DNA from: Gammaproteobacteria bacterium
GTDB lineage: Bacteria > Pseudomonadota > Gammaproteobacteria > UBA4575
Assembly: GCA_028279275.1 (NCBI GenBank)
Contig: JANQOB010000002.1
Span: forward strand, 186,001-250,000
Direction of reading: 5' to 3'
DNA: 64,000 nucleotides
The notes beneath the pieces are model-generated. The model made no database searches. It saw only the letters and a list, made by a program, of their open reading frames with translations, and had not been told where the DNA came from. Position numbers and translations under genes: made by a program. This document shows, piece by piece, positions 7,928 through 17,054 of the stretch. Position 1 is the stretch's first letter. Each line of letters begins with the position of its first letter.

Positions 7928-8941
7928 ATGGACAAACTTCAGGGTTCAGAGACAAATCTTACTGCACATCCATTTGATCGTTTAACACCCGACTTTATTT
8001 TAAATGCTGTAGATCACTATGGTTTTGTCAGTGATGGCAGAATACTAGCGTTAAATAGTTATGAAAACCGTGTGTACCAAATTGGCCTTGAAGAAAATGA
8101 ACCTATTATTGCTAAATTTTATCGCCCGGAACGTTGGAGTGATGAACAAATACTCGAGGAACATCAACTTTGTGCAGAGTTGGTTGCTCAAGAACTTCCC
8201 GTCGTTCCACCTTTAAACATAAATGATGAGACACTGTTTCGATATGGTGATTTTCGTTTAGCTTTGTATCCTAGAAAAGGTGGACATGCACCTGAATTAG
8301 ATAATCTAGAAAACTTATATACTATGGGCCGTTTTTTAGGGCGCATGCATACAGTTGGCGCAAGAACAACATTTCGAAGTCGACCTGCCATTACATGTAA
8401 ACATTATGGCCATGAAAGTGCTGCATTAATCGAAGAGAAATTTATTCCTGATCACATACGACTTTCTTACCAGTCAATAGTGAGTGAGATTTTAAAGTCT
8501 ATCGATGTTATCTATTGTGATGAAAATACTTCTGAGCATATAAGAGTACATGGCGACTGCCATGTAGGGAATATACTATGGCGCGACGATGCTCCACATT
8601 TTATTGATTTTGATGATTCCAGAATGGCACCTGCGATACAAGATGTGTGGATGTTATTATCAGGTGACCGAGCTAGACAAACAGCGCAATTAAATGAAAT
8701 TGCAGATGGCTATAATGAATTTGCTGAGTTTCCTCTTCAACAAATCAAATATATTGAGGCGCTAAGAACATTGCGAATCATGTATTTTAGTGCTTGGCTC
8801 GCAAAACGCTGGGACGATCCTGCCTTTCCACGAGCATTTCCATGGTTTAATACGACTCAGTATTGGGAGCAACATATATTAGATTTGCGCGAACAACTGG
8901 GTGAATTAAATGAGCCAGCATTGACTATTTTTGGGCATTAA
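7928..8941 (+). CDS. srkA: Stress response kinase A (YihE/SrkA)
   Basis: SrkA is a soluble aminoglycoside-phosphotransferase-fold serine/threonine kinase linked to envelope stress. The 337 residues fit the family (328 in E. coli), and the sequence aligns throughout. Motifs include LNSYENRVYQIGLE, IAKFYRPERWSDEQILEEH (ATP-binding lysine region), the catalytic loop HGDCHVGNILWRD (about 208-220) and the metal-binding FIDFDDSRMAPAIQDVWMLL. The C-terminal LAKRWDDPAFPRAFPWF is a family signature. It follows the unknown at 7549 by 4 bases and precedes slyX by 2 bases, an arrangement consistent with one operon. Confidence 0.97.
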   Translation: MDKLQGSETNLTAHPFDRLTPDFILNAVDHYGFVSDGRILALNSYENRVYQIGLEENEPIIAKFYRPERWSDEQILEEHQLCAELVAQELPVVPPLNINDETLFRYGDFRLALYPRKGGHAPELDNLENLYTMGRFLGRMHTVGARTTFRSRPAITCKHYGHESAALIEEKFIPDHIRLSYQSIVSEILKSIDVIYCDENTSEHIRVHGDCHVGNILWRDDAPHFIDFDDSRMAPAIQDVWMLLSGDRARQTAQLNEIADGYNEFAEFPLQQIKYIEALRTLRIMYFSAWLAKRWDDPAFPRAFPWFNTTQYWEQHILDLREQLGELNEPALTIFGH

Positions 8942-8943
8942 AT

Positions 8944-9156
8944 ATGGGTGTTAATGAACAACGAATAATCGAGTTAGAAACTAAAATATCTTATCAAGAA
9001 GATTTAGTACAAGAGCTCAATAAGCACATAATTGATCAGCAACAGCAGATTGATACATTAGAAAGTTTATGTGAACGACTAAAAGAGCAGTTAAAAGAAA
9101 TAATGCTAGGTATGCCCGATATTGCATCAGATGATGAAAAGCCACCTCATTACTGA
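8944..9156 (+). CDS. slyX: SlyX family protein
   Basis: This 70-residue protein has the SlyX layout: an N-terminal coiled coil of about 55 residues (ELETKISYQEDLVQELN, QQQQIDTLESLCERLKEQ), then a short acidic linker and the family's C-terminal PPHY. The function of SlyX is unknown. The gene follows srkA by 2 bases, with no clear ribosome-binding site of its own, so it may depend on translational coupling. It is the last gene of the rapA-srkA run and converges on the DUF1223 gene. Confidence 0.93.
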   Translation: MGVNEQRIIELETKISYQEDLVQELNKHIIDQQQQIDTLESLCERLKEQLKEIMLGMPDIASDDEKPPHY

Positions 9157-9177
9157 ATAATATTTAGTAGCAAATAG

Positions 9178-9918
9178 TTAATAGTAATTCTCTGGTAGCC
9201 AACCACCAGTAGTTTGTAAGGGTTTCAAATCATTGTTTTGACTTACCCATATTGCTAACGCATATTTCTCTGCAACGGGCATAACTTTCTTGGGTAGAGG
9301 TACTTCCCAATTCTGTTTTGTACTGACATATTTTGAAAGTGAAAGAAGTACAAAATCTTCGTGTAATACACGATTAGAGTTTTCGCCCGCATTTATTGGA
9401 GTTTGATAACCAAAGCCCAGAATACCAACATTTAGAGTAGCATCGCTTACAGGTGTTAGTGATTGATAATCTACACTAAGTGTATTTCCTTTAAGGACGG
9501 CATTTAATGAACCTACTTCATTGCCAACGGAAGGGACTTTGCGACCAAAACGTCCTCTCCATTCTTTGCCGTTAAGAAAAAATCCTGGAGTGTAAACGAC
9601 TTTTACGTTGCCTTGCGCTCGATGTAATCGCTGGCGATCAGAATATTCAGCTTTAGAAAAACTATCTTTCCAGCCAAGGTAATCCCAATAATCCACATGA
9701 AAAGCAATCGGTACAAATTCGCTCCATAAACCAGGTTCATTTTTAAGATTAGTCAACCATTTGTCTGCAGGCGGACAACTGCTGCAACCCTGCGAAGTAT
9801 AAAGTTCAACCAAAGCTACTTGTTTATTTCCACTTTTAAATTCAATTTCTTGGCTATGCGCTATTTGCATGAAACAGAAAATTATAAAAATAAGTGTAAT
9901 TAGGGCGTGTTTAAACAT
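9178..9918 (-). CDS. Secreted DUF1223 thioredoxin-like protein
   Basis: This DUF1223-family protein shows the typical start VALVELYTSQGCSSCPPADK, a thioredoxin-like C-x-x-C site at about residues 45-48, followed by the family block PIAFHVDYWDYLGWKDSFS. The start is placed at 9918, not 9948, because AAAGGA lies 8-9 bases before this ATG and the resulting N-terminus (MFKHALITLIFIIFCFMQIAHS) is a clean signal peptide. The mature protein would be periplasmic. The role of the family is not known; a disulfide or redox activity is suggested by the CSSC motif only. It is divergent from the membrane protein at 10154. Confidence 0.9.
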   Translation of the reverse strand: MFKHALITLIFIIFCFMQIAHSQEIEFKSGNKQVALVELYTSQGCSSCPPADKWLTNLKNEPGLWSEFVPIAFHVDYWDYLGWKDSFSKAEYSDRQRLHRAQGNVKVVYTPGFFLNGKEWRGRFGRKVPSVGNEVGSLNAVLKGNTLSVDYQSLTPVSDATLNVGILGFGYQTPINAGENSNRVLHEDFVLLSLSKYVSTKQNWEVPLPKKVMPVAEKYALAIWVSQNNDLKPLQTTGGWLPENYY

Positions 9919-10073
9919 GAAGTAATCCTTTAAATAAGTTTGGATCAATAATGAATTAATTGAATATTATGAAATCATTCTGTATTAATATGGCTTAGTA
10001 AATAAGGTAAGTTCTTATAGCTAGCTATGTTTAGAACACTTTGATTGTTTGTGTTTTTACATTATTCTTAAAA

Positions 10074-10088
10074 CGATAATAATTATTA
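10074..10088. promoter_or_regulatory. Candidate Fur-like palindrome
   Basis: The 15-mer CGATAATAATTATTA matches 12 of 14 defined positions of the Fur 7-1-7 core TGATAAT-N-ATTATCA. It lies in the 235-base spacer between the divergent genes at 9918 (minus) and 10154 (plus). The spacer is AT-rich, so the match may be chance. The only other similar site I noticed is at 1568-1586. Confidence 0.3.
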
Positions 10089-10153
10089 AAAATTTAAACT
10101 ATTTCTAAAATAGTAACTATTTATCATTATAAGACCGAGTAAGGGAGCCAAAT

Positions 10154-10942
10154 ATGACAGATCAAAATCCATATCAAGCACCTGACGCAAATCTCACCGA
10201 GGGTACGAGGGAGCCTGACGTTGAGCTAGCCGTATCAGGGATTAAATCTTTACCAGTGGGGGCGGGGTTAGAATGGGTTAAAGATTCATTTGGGTTATTT
10301 ATGAAAAGCCCATTAATTTGGATTGTGCTTATCGTATTATGGTTTGTATTAAATATCGTCGGCCAATTTATTCCAATCATAGGGCCTCTTGCAATGTCAC
10401 TATTATATGCGGTGTTTATGGCAGGGTTCATGTTGGGTTGTGCTGCGCTTGAACGTGGAGAAGATTTAGAAATTGGCCATTTATTTGCGGGTTTTAAAAA
10501 AAATACAGGTCCACTGATTGGGTTAGGTGCGATTTATCTCGGAGTTGTTATAGGTTTTGCAATTATATTCGGCATTTTAGTTTTAGGTGGTATAGGCGGT
10601 ATAGGTGCTTTAGCCAATCCAGATTCAACAGCCGCCGCACAACTGCTGAGTTCAGGCCTCTTGATGACGATACTCATTGCAAGTTTGTTCTTTATACCCA
10701 TTATTATGATGTTTTGGTTTGCACCTCCGCTCATTGCACTTGGTGGTGTACCGTTAATAGACTCCCTGAAGATGAGTTTTGCGGGTTGTTTGAAAAATAT
10801 ATTACCTATGTTTGTTTTTGGTTTAATCATGATAATTCTAACCATTATCGCGATTATTCCATTTGGTCTTGGATTATTGGTAGTGGTACCAATGTGGACA
10901 GCGGCTTTTTACATCGCATATCGGGCAATTTATACAGACTAA
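10154..10942 (+). CDS. BPSS1780-type integral membrane protein
   Basis: This 262-residue protein has a polar N-terminus (DQNPYQAPDANLTEGTREP), the motif LPVGAGLEWVKDSFGLFMKSP, and about five hydrophobic segments. That layout is typical of the BPSS1780 family of inner-membrane proteins. Its function is unknown. It has no signal peptide; the N-terminus is probably cytoplasmic. The gene has a ribosome-binding site (AAGGGAG) and converges on the DUF58 operon, so it is transcribed alone. The NPYQAP start is seen in several unrelated families of small membrane proteins. Confidence 0.82.
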   Translation: MTDQNPYQAPDANLTEGTREPDVELAVSGIKSLPVGAGLEWVKDSFGLFMKSPLIWIVLIVLWFVLNIVGQFIPIIGPLAMSLLYAVFMAGFMLGCAALERGEDLEIGHLFAGFKKNTGPLIGLGAIYLGVVIGFAIIFGILVLGGIGGIGALANPDSTAAAQLLSSGLLMTILIASLFFIPIIMMFWFAPPLIALGGVPLIDSLKMSFAGCLKNILPMFVFGLIMIILTIIAIIPFGLGLLVVVPMWTAAFYIAYRAIYTD

Positions 10943-10957
10943 CAAATACTTGAAAGC

Positions 10958-12262
10958 CTAAAGCTTACTTGAACCCTTGATATTTAAATACTCGTTAACC
11001 AAGTAAGTAGGTAACTGTTCAGCAGAGACATCTAAGCAAATTACGCCTAGATGCCTTAGTTTGCGATGGTTTTCTTCACGTTGGTGTAGAAATTGTTCGG
11101 TTGCATGAAAGTTTAATGCACTATCCAAGTCAGTCACAGATTGTTTTTGCAAATCATTCAAAGACTCTTCACGCAAGTCTGCAAGAATTACTAAATGTCT
11201 AACACTTAGTAATTGAATTGCTGCTAGAAGATTTTCATAATCGTCGTCACGAGTATTGGTAATAAACACGATCAATGAACGCCTTCTTTGGTATCGCAAC
11301 ACATCTTGCGCTACAGATAAATAATCAGCAGAATGCAATGTAGAAGGTAAGTCATATGTTTTATGCAGCAAATTGTTAACGACTTGCGGGCCTTTCTTGG
11401 GTGGTACCCAGCGTTCTTCGCCGGCAAATGACTTAAACCCAACCGCATCGCCTTGTTGCACTGCTACATAGGCTAATAAAAGCATAGAATTAATTGCCTG
11501 ATCGAGATGAGTATAGTCTTCGTCTGCATGCCGCATTCTACGGCCACAATCCAGTAAGAATACAACCTGTTGATCGCGTTCATCTTGATATTCTTTTGAA
11601 ATTAGCTTGTTTAATCTTGAGCTTGCCTTCCAATCAATTTGCTTAAGGCTATCGCCTACGTGATACTCTCGTAGTTGATGAAAATCATTACCTTCACCTC
11701 GGCGTTGTCTTTTTTTAATTCCTAGTTGACTGAGTCGATTGTCTGTTGCTAATAAAATATATTTACTAATAGAAGCAAAGTTTGGAAAAACCCTGACTGT
11801 TTTTTCATTATGATAAAAGAATTTTCGCAGCCATAAGCGTAAAGGTGACTGCCTGAGTATATCTGTGCCTTTAAAATTGTAATCACCACGAGAAAGAGGC
11901 TTTACCCTGTATTGCAATTCTGCACGTTCGTTAGGTTTTAGGCTAAATTTTCCCGGCAAGATTCCAATTTTGAATTCTGCAGGATAATGATCATGTGCCA
12001 TTAGATCTAAATGACTTGGAGATTGATTTCGAATAATCTGTTTTACTTTGCTCCAAGTGTATATAGGCAGGTTGTGGTTAACTTCATGTTTAATTTCTAT
12101 ATTGGGTTTACGGAAAACAGCAGCAGCATCAATTAATAAAATACATATAAACCCTATACCTATAATTTTCCAAAATACTATCAATGCTGGAAAAAAAGCA
12201 GCAACTAGCCCAATTAGCATCCAGAGGATCGCTATCCACAATGTTACTTTAGAGGGTCTCAT
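10958..12262 (-). CDS. DUF58 domain protein
   Basis: This 434-residue protein begins with two hydrophobic segments (WIAILWMLIGLVAAFFPALIVFW and a second), then an immunoglobulin-like region, then the DUF58 core. The diagnostic core is FHQLREYHVGDSLKQIDWKA (about residues 195-214), followed by a von Willebrand-A-like fold (VVFLLDCGRRM). DUF58 proteins regularly pair with MoxR ATPases and are thought to be their membrane-bound partners. It is the last gene of the six-gene minus-strand operon and lies 33 bases after the MoxR gene. The motif LREYHVGD is intact, so I expect a functional protein. Confidence 0.93.
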   Translation of the reverse strand: MRPSKVTLWIAILWMLIGLVAAFFPALIVFWKIIGIGFICILLIDAAAVFRKPNIEIKHEVNHNLPIYTWSKVKQIIRNQSPSHLDLMAHDHYPAEFKIGILPGKFSLKPNERAELQYRVKPLSRGDYNFKGTDILRQSPLRLWLRKFFYHNEKTVRVFPNFASISKYILLATDNRLSQLGIKKRQRRGEGNDFHQLREYHVGDSLKQIDWKASSRLNKLISKEYQDERDQQVVFLLDCGRRMRHADEDYTHLDQAINSMLLLAYVAVQQGDAVGFKSFAGEERWVPPKKGPQVVNNLLHKTYDLPSTLHSADYLSVAQDVLRYQRRRSLIVFITNTRDDDYENLLAAIQLLSVRHLVILADLREESLNDLQKQSVTDLDSALNFHATEQFLHQREENHRKLRHLGVICLDVSAEQLPTYLVNEYLNIKGSSKL

Positions 12263-12295
12263 AAATATCCAGTGTCAGTATGATTCTATATGAGC

Positions 12296-13300
12296 TTAAA
12301 CTCTAGGTGCTTCCACTTCATGCAGGATATCGTCGACTACTCTATCTATTGGGTAACCTTCAATTTCAAGATCTGCGCTAAGTACAATACGATGGCGTAG
12401 TACATTCGGAGCAACGTTCTTGACATCATCTGGCGTAACAAAGTTGTTGCCATTGATGAGAGCGTTGGCTCGCGCTGCACGCAATAGCGCAATACTGCCG
12501 CGAGGTCCTGAGCCAATATCGATACCATTGCGGTTTCGGGTCGCTGCAGCAATACGCACCGTATATTGGATGATTTGTTCGTCAATATGTAATTTTGCGG
12601 CGGCTTTTTGTAGTTCAACTACTTGCTCAGGTGACAATTGTTGTTGAACCGCAGACACATCTAGCTTATCTCCAATGCTTTGGGAAGTGACTTGTTTAAC
12701 TATGTCTACTTCATCTTCATGCTCGGGATAATCAATTTTGATTTTAAGTAAAAATCGATCCAATTGTGCTTCGGGTAGGGGGTACGTACCTTCTTGTTCT
12801 ATAGGGTTTTGGGTAGCTAGTACTAAAAATGGTTCTTTAAGTTGAAAAGATTGGCCTTCAATTGTGACTTGTTGTTCTTGCATGACCTCCAATAAAGAGG
12901 ATTGTGTTTTTGCAGGTGCGCGATTGATTTCGTCTGCTAATAAAAAGTTACAAAATACTGGCCCACGTCTGACTTTAAACTCAGTGGTTTTCATGTCATA
13001 CATCACATGTCCTGTAACATCACTGGGCATAAGGTCTGGTGTAAACTGAACACGACTGAATTTTCCACCCACTGCAGTAGCTAAAGAACGAACCAAAAGT
13101 GTTTTACCGGTTCCTGGCACGCCTTCTATCAATGCGTGCCCCCCAGCAATAAGAGTAACTAAAACTTGTCGAACAACATTTTGTTGGCCTACTACGGCAG
13201 ACGATATGGCATTTTCCAGTTTCTTGATTTGGTCTGTAAAGGTTTGTAAATCAAAATTTTCAGTGTTGCTACTCATATTATCGTTCATTGGAGTATCCAT
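12296..13300 (-). CDS. MoxR-family AAA+ ATPase
   Basis: This 334-residue AAA+ ATPase of the MoxR subfamily has Walker A GVPGTGKT (60-67), Walker B FLLADEINRAP (119-129), the sensor-1 region LVLATQNPIEQEGTYPLPEAQ and the arginine-finger region LDRFLLKI. MoxR ATPases act as chaperones that mature or insert metal or cofactor proteins and von Willebrand-A partners. The start overlaps the upstream DUF4350 gene by 16 bases, so it is translated in a coupled way. The DUF58 protein encoded next is the likely partner. Nothing in the sequence identifies the client. Confidence 0.96.
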   Translation of the reverse strand: MDTPMNDNMSSNTENFDLQTFTDQIKKLENAISSAVVGQQNVVRQVLVTLIAGGHALIEGVPGTGKTLLVRSLATAVGGKFSRVQFTPDLMPSDVTGHVMYDMKTTEFKVRRGPVFCNFLLADEINRAPAKTQSSLLEVMQEQQVTIEGQSFQLKEPFLVLATQNPIEQEGTYPLPEAQLDRFLLKIKIDYPEHEDEVDIVKQVTSQSIGDKLDVSAVQQQLSPEQVVELQKAAAKLHIDEQIIQYTVRIAAATRNRNGIDIGSGPRGSIALLRAARANALINGNNFVTPDDVKNVAPNVLRHRIVLSADLEIEGYPIDRVVDDILHEVEAPRV

Positions 13301-14487
13301 AGTTTTTGTAAATGATGAGATGAATTAATATATTCGTTTGTAGACTTCGGCCTAAAATAAAGAGCTTGATGAATTTCAGTAGGGGTAATATCTAAAATTT
13401 TTGATAAATGTTCTATGCGTTCATCAGAAGACATTGCTTTAAGCACTGGATATCTCTTTAATAAAGTATTTTCACAGGTAAGACGGCTTTGATTCAATAA
13501 ATGCTCACCACGATCTTGTCGCCAGCTAAAACGAGCAATTGCGCGTAAATGTTCGATGATATTTCGCTTAGAGAAATCCGCGTTTACTAACAGTGGGCCA
13601 ACTCTATTTTGCATCGACCACAACCATAAAATTAGCAATGCAAAAAAAGCAATACAGGCGTGTTTCGCATATTTCCATAATAATGCGAATATGGAATCTG
13701 ATTGTGTGTTATAAAGTAAAAGTATTTTATTATTTTTAAGGTTTTCACCTGAATTGAGTAACCACAGAAGATATGCATGATCGTTTTCACCGATATTTGC
13801 ATTACTTAAAAAATTATTATCACTTAAAACAGTAAGCTTTCCTTGACCTATATTATATTGAAGCAAATGATTGCCATACGAGTCTTTTAATGAGAAGGTA
13901 GAGCTATTATTTACATCGACAAGTTGAGTATCAGGGTAAAAGTCTATACTGATTTTTTTACCATTTTGTAAAACAAATTCTTGTGTACTTTTGTCATAGG
14001 GGTAGGGGTTATCATCATTAAAATTAGTATATTGTGCTTTTATTCCATACTCATCTAACAGTTGGTTGTTTTCATGGTTGTCATATAGATCATTCCCGAA
14101 ATAATCGTATTCTTTTTCATCATTCACATATTCGAAGTTGGTGGCTGTGAAAATAAGATGTCCTCCATTTTTTATCCAGTTTTTTAAATTTTTAAAGTTA
14201 GTAGGGGAGAGTTTTGGGCCATAGTCGTTAATTAGTATGGTTTGATTAACATCACGAGCCTCAAGCAATCGTGCTCGATTATTATCACTTTCCACTTCGA
14301 ACCCTAGTTCACGCAGAAAATATTCTGCAGCTAAGAATTTATTTCGCCTTGCTTCTGCTGAATAATCTGTTGTTCTTTCGACTTCTTTGTACCCAAAATT
14401 ATCGTAAAACCACTTTGTGCCAGCAGCAGTAAGTATGGTTACCAGACCTATAAAAATAATCATCAGTAAGCGTTTTTCTGTACTCAT
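13285..14487 (-). CDS. DUF4350 domain membrane protein
   Basis: This 400-residue protein has a single N-terminal hydrophobic segment (about residues 7-27), then a large outer-face domain with a DUF4350 pattern: SAEARRNKFLAAEYFLRELGFEVES and TILINDYGPKLSPTNFKNLKNWIKNGGHLIFTA. A second membrane segment lies near 268-290 (HACIAFFALLILWLW). The C-terminal part is cytoplasmic. It overlaps the DUF4129 gene upstream by 4 bases and the MoxR gene downstream by 16, which marks it as part of a tightly coupled operon. The DUF4350 fold resembles glutamine amidotransferase or ThuA-like domains; no catalytic residue can be assigned here. Confidence 0.85.
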   Translation of the reverse strand: MSTEKRLLMIIFIGLVTILTAAGTKWFYDNFGYKEVERTTDYSAEARRNKFLAAEYFLRELGFEVESDNNRARLLEARDVNQTILINDYGPKLSPTNFKNLKNWIKNGGHLIFTATNFEYVNDEKEYDYFGNDLYDNHENNQLLDEYGIKAQYTNFNDDNPYPYDKSTQEFVLQNGKKISIDFYPDTQLVDVNNSSTFSLKDSYGNHLLQYNIGQGKLTVLSDNNFLSNANIGENDHAYLLWLLNSGENLKNNKILLLYNTQSDSIFALLWKYAKHACIAFFALLILWLWSMQNRVGPLLVNADFSKRNIIEHLRAIARFSWRQDRGEHLLNQSRLTCENTLLKRYPVLKAMSSDERIEHLSKILDITPTEIHQALYFRPKSTNEYINSSHHLQKLWILQ

Positions 14488-16064
14488 GAAGGATCCTGGT
14501 TATAGAGGAACGCGTAGTGATTAGACCAACCTTCGCGCAAATTAGTTAATGTTTCTTTGGAAGGTTCTTGATCGGCATAGGCCAGCATTATCCACGCGTG
14601 GGTAAGAGACTTGAAAAACATGGATTCATTTTCATTACGCTTTTGCGATACGATCGTGGCACATTCTTGTTCGGTGGCGCTGACAGGTATTTCTATATCA
14701 CCGTGATGAACAATAGAAGAGAGTGTGGCTCGGTACAATAAACTCAAGGCTTCACGATATTGTTTGTTATTAATTAGGTTTGAAAAAGTCGCTAAGATAT
14801 CTCTTGGCAATGTATTTTTAGACATTTCCATGCCTAAAATTTTATTAGGTATAGGCGTTGTTTGGTTGTTAGCACTTTGTGAAGGTAGCGTAATCCAGTT
14901 TAGCCAATGAGAATATTTACTGATTAACCAAACTATGAATCCAGCGATGGCAAGCCAAATGATGATTTCAATAATTTTAAATCCAGTGCTTACATCTTCG
15001 TCACCTAAATTTCCAAACAACCACTCAAAAAAATCTTTTAACCATTGCGGGGTTTCGTCATCTTCATCTTCAGAATTAGTTCCAACAAATGTTAACTCCT
15101 TCTTAGTAATAGTTTTTCCAAAATCCTCATGTTTTAAAACTTCTTCTATAGCCGTTTTAGCATCATTTTTATCAATATTAAGAATTTCTTGTGCGTGGCT
15201 ATTACTTGGTAAAAGTGAGAAGGCTAGTAAGCATGATAATAATGGCAAGCAGACTAATATAGCATTGGGAGATTTTCCATTATTGTGCTTAATACTTGCG
15301 GTATTGTTTTCGAGACGATTTTTCATGCGCTTAAAGCCTAATTCAATATCCCAGCCTTCAAGTTTTATTCTGCGGGTAATATAAAGTGCGAATCCAGATG
15401 CGACATAGATGGGTGCCATAATGGAAATACATATAAAATACGCAATATTATTTACAGCCAGTAATATGGATCCTTCGCCTCCAAGCCATTCTAATAAAGA
15501 TAAATCATCATTTAATTCAGAGGGGATTAATGCAAATAGAAAAAGCAGTAATGATGTATAAAGTAAATATTCTATATGCACACATATTATCGTTAACCAT
15601 TGGGCAGCACTGCTTTGTTGCGCATGCAAAACATTCAACCTTGATCGACGTTCTTTACCTTTCAGATTTTCTAACATTGCAACAGGATTGTTGAATGATC
15701 GGCTTAAGCTAAGCCTGCGCCATAACAGCAATGCTGCTAATTGTGGTTTGATAATTTTGAAATAATCTTTTAATACATCACGCAACGAAACAGGTTCTGA
15801 AAATAATTGTCGGCTTAATATGAACAATAAAGGTTGCTCATATAGCGGCTTGCCCCACCAAAAAAGTATAAATAAGAAAATTCTTAATGTTTCATTTTCA
15901 GTGCTGTATGTAAGTATCATAGTGATGATAAAAACAGGTAAGGCACCTATGATCCATGCACCCCATAAGCGCATAAACCACTGTCTTGCAAGCGCGAAAC
16001 CTAAATCTATCGCTTCCCAGTTAGAGCGTTTGCGTAAAGCAATTGAAAGATTTTCAACTTGCAC
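14484..16064 (-). CDS. DUF4129 domain membrane protein
   Basis: This protein of about 526 residues has an N-terminal membrane region with several hydrophobic segments, a linker, another membrane helix (about residue 370, EIIIWLAIAGFIVWLIS) and a C-terminal DUF4129 domain (YREALSLLYRATLSSIVHHG, then ISVSATEQECATIV-type residues). I start it at GTG 16064 because the sequence from there (VQVENLSIALRKRSNWEAID) has the usual family N-terminus, and a G-rich stretch precedes it. A longer TTG start at 16082 would add six residues. It overlaps the SpoIIM-like gene by 11 bases. DUF4129 proteins are regularly found with DUF4350, MoxR and DUF58; no function is assigned. Confidence 0.83.
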   Translation of the reverse strand: MQVENLSIALRKRSNWEAIDLGFALARQWFMRLWGAWIIGALPVFIITMILTYSTENETLRIFLFILFWWGKPLYEQPLLFILSRQLFSEPVSLRDVLKDYFKIIKPQLAALLLWRRLSLSRSFNNPVAMLENLKGKERRSRLNVLHAQQSSAAQWLTIICVHIEYLLYTSLLLFLFALIPSELNDDLSLLEWLGGEGSILLAVNNIAYFICISIMAPIYVASGFALYITRRIKLEGWDIELGFKRMKNRLENNTASIKHNNGKSPNAILVCLPLLSCLLAFSLLPSNSHAQEILNIDKNDAKTAIEEVLKHEDFGKTITKKELTFVGTNSEDEDDETPQWLKDFFEWLFGNLGDEDVSTGFKIIEIIIWLAIAGFIVWLISKYSHWLNWITLPSQSANNQTTPIPNKILGMEMSKNTLPRDILATFSNLINNKQYREALSLLYRATLSSIVHHGDIEIPVSATEQECATIVSQKRNENESMFFKSLTHAWIMLAYADQEPSKETLTNLREGWSNHYAFLYNQDPS

Positions 16065-17043
16065 GTGGCCCCCGTCCTGCAAACATTAAATAGACAATAA
16101 CAATCGCCCATAAAATGGCTGCTATATAATATTTTATATTTGAGCTGATAAATGAAGAAGGTGACCAAAATGCTTCTATAAATGCTGCGATAACTAACAT
16201 TAACGCAGCACCCATTACTAATTGAATGCAGTCTTTACCAATATGCTTTAGAGCATCTAGTCTGCGTAAATTACCTGGTGAGAAAATCGGTTTGGCTATA
16301 AGTAATCCTGCCATACCACAGATTACGATAGCAGTTAATTCAAATGAGCCATGGCCTGATACGAAGGACCAAAAAGTTTCGATAAATCCTAGTTGAGTTA
16401 GATATCCTGAAACCCCACCAATTATTAATCCGTTATAAATTAAAAAGAATAATGAACCGATTCCTAAAATAATTCCGCTGGCAAAAGTGCGAAAACCAAC
16501 TGAAATATTATTAAAAATATAATAACCAAACATCATAATGTCGGTATCTGCTTGTCTGTCTTCTTCCCGTCCTAATTTTCGATTTTCAGGATCGTACATG
16601 TACTCCATACCAGCAACTGATATTGGATCCATAACACTGTATATGATTTCACTATTGTTAAAGCAGACGACGCCCATAGTAATAGCCGGCACATAGAATA
16701 AAGCTGCCGCAAGCCAAAATGCTTTATAGTGTCTGCGCACTAAATTTGGAAAGCTGCTGCTTACGAATTCAAAAACTCTCCATAACCAAACCGTTTTGTT
16801 TCGATATATTAGTTCATGACCTTTTAATACTAAGTTATGTAAACGTTGAGTAAGTACTGGGCTATAGTGTCTTTGCTTTGCAATTGCAAAATGGTTGCAT
16901 ATTTTTCGGTATTGTTTAGGCAACTTATAGCGTTCCTGCAGGCTTGAGGCCTGCTTTTTTTTGTTTTTCTCAAGATCATTAACCAAGTATTCAAATTCTT
17001 GCCAGAATGATTGGTATCTCTGTTCAAATTGAATCTGTTTCAT
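16054..17043 (-). CDS. SpoIIM-like (stage II sporulation protein M family) membrane protein
   Basis: This 329-residue protein has a basic, soluble N-terminal stretch of about 100 residues (FEQRYQSFWQEFEYLVNDLE) and then roughly six membrane segments. It shows the SpoIIM-family signature near FGYYIFNNISVGFRTFASGIILGIGSLFFLIYNGLIIGGVSG and a GHGSFELTAIVICG block. In Gram-negative bacteria these proteins do not serve sporulation; they appear in MoxR-DUF58 operons and are thought to be structural membrane partners. The gene overlaps its downstream neighbour by 11 bases and lies 11 bases after the RDD gene. Confidence 0.87.
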   Translation of the reverse strand: MKQIQFEQRYQSFWQEFEYLVNDLEKNKKKQASSLQERYKLPKQYRKICNHFAIAKQRHYSPVLTQRLHNLVLKGHELIYRNKTVWLWRVFEFVSSSFPNLVRRHYKAFWLAAALFYVPAITMGVVCFNNSEIIYSVMDPISVAGMEYMYDPENRKLGREEDRQADTDIMMFGYYIFNNISVGFRTFASGIILGIGSLFFLIYNGLIIGGVSGYLTQLGFIETFWSFVSGHGSFELTAIVICGMAGLLIAKPIFSPGNLRRLDALKHIGKDCIQLVMGAALMLVIAAFIEAFWSPSSFISSNIKYYIAAILWAIVIVYLMFAGRGPRAS

Positions 17044-17054
17044 GACTTAAGAAG

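Noticed and set aside
9178..9948. Longer DUF1223 form starting at 9948
   Set aside because: AAAGGA and a clean signal peptide fit the ATG at 9918.
10174..10431. Minus-strand frame opposite the BPSS1780-type gene
   Set aside because: Antisense shadow with no ribosome-binding site or motif.
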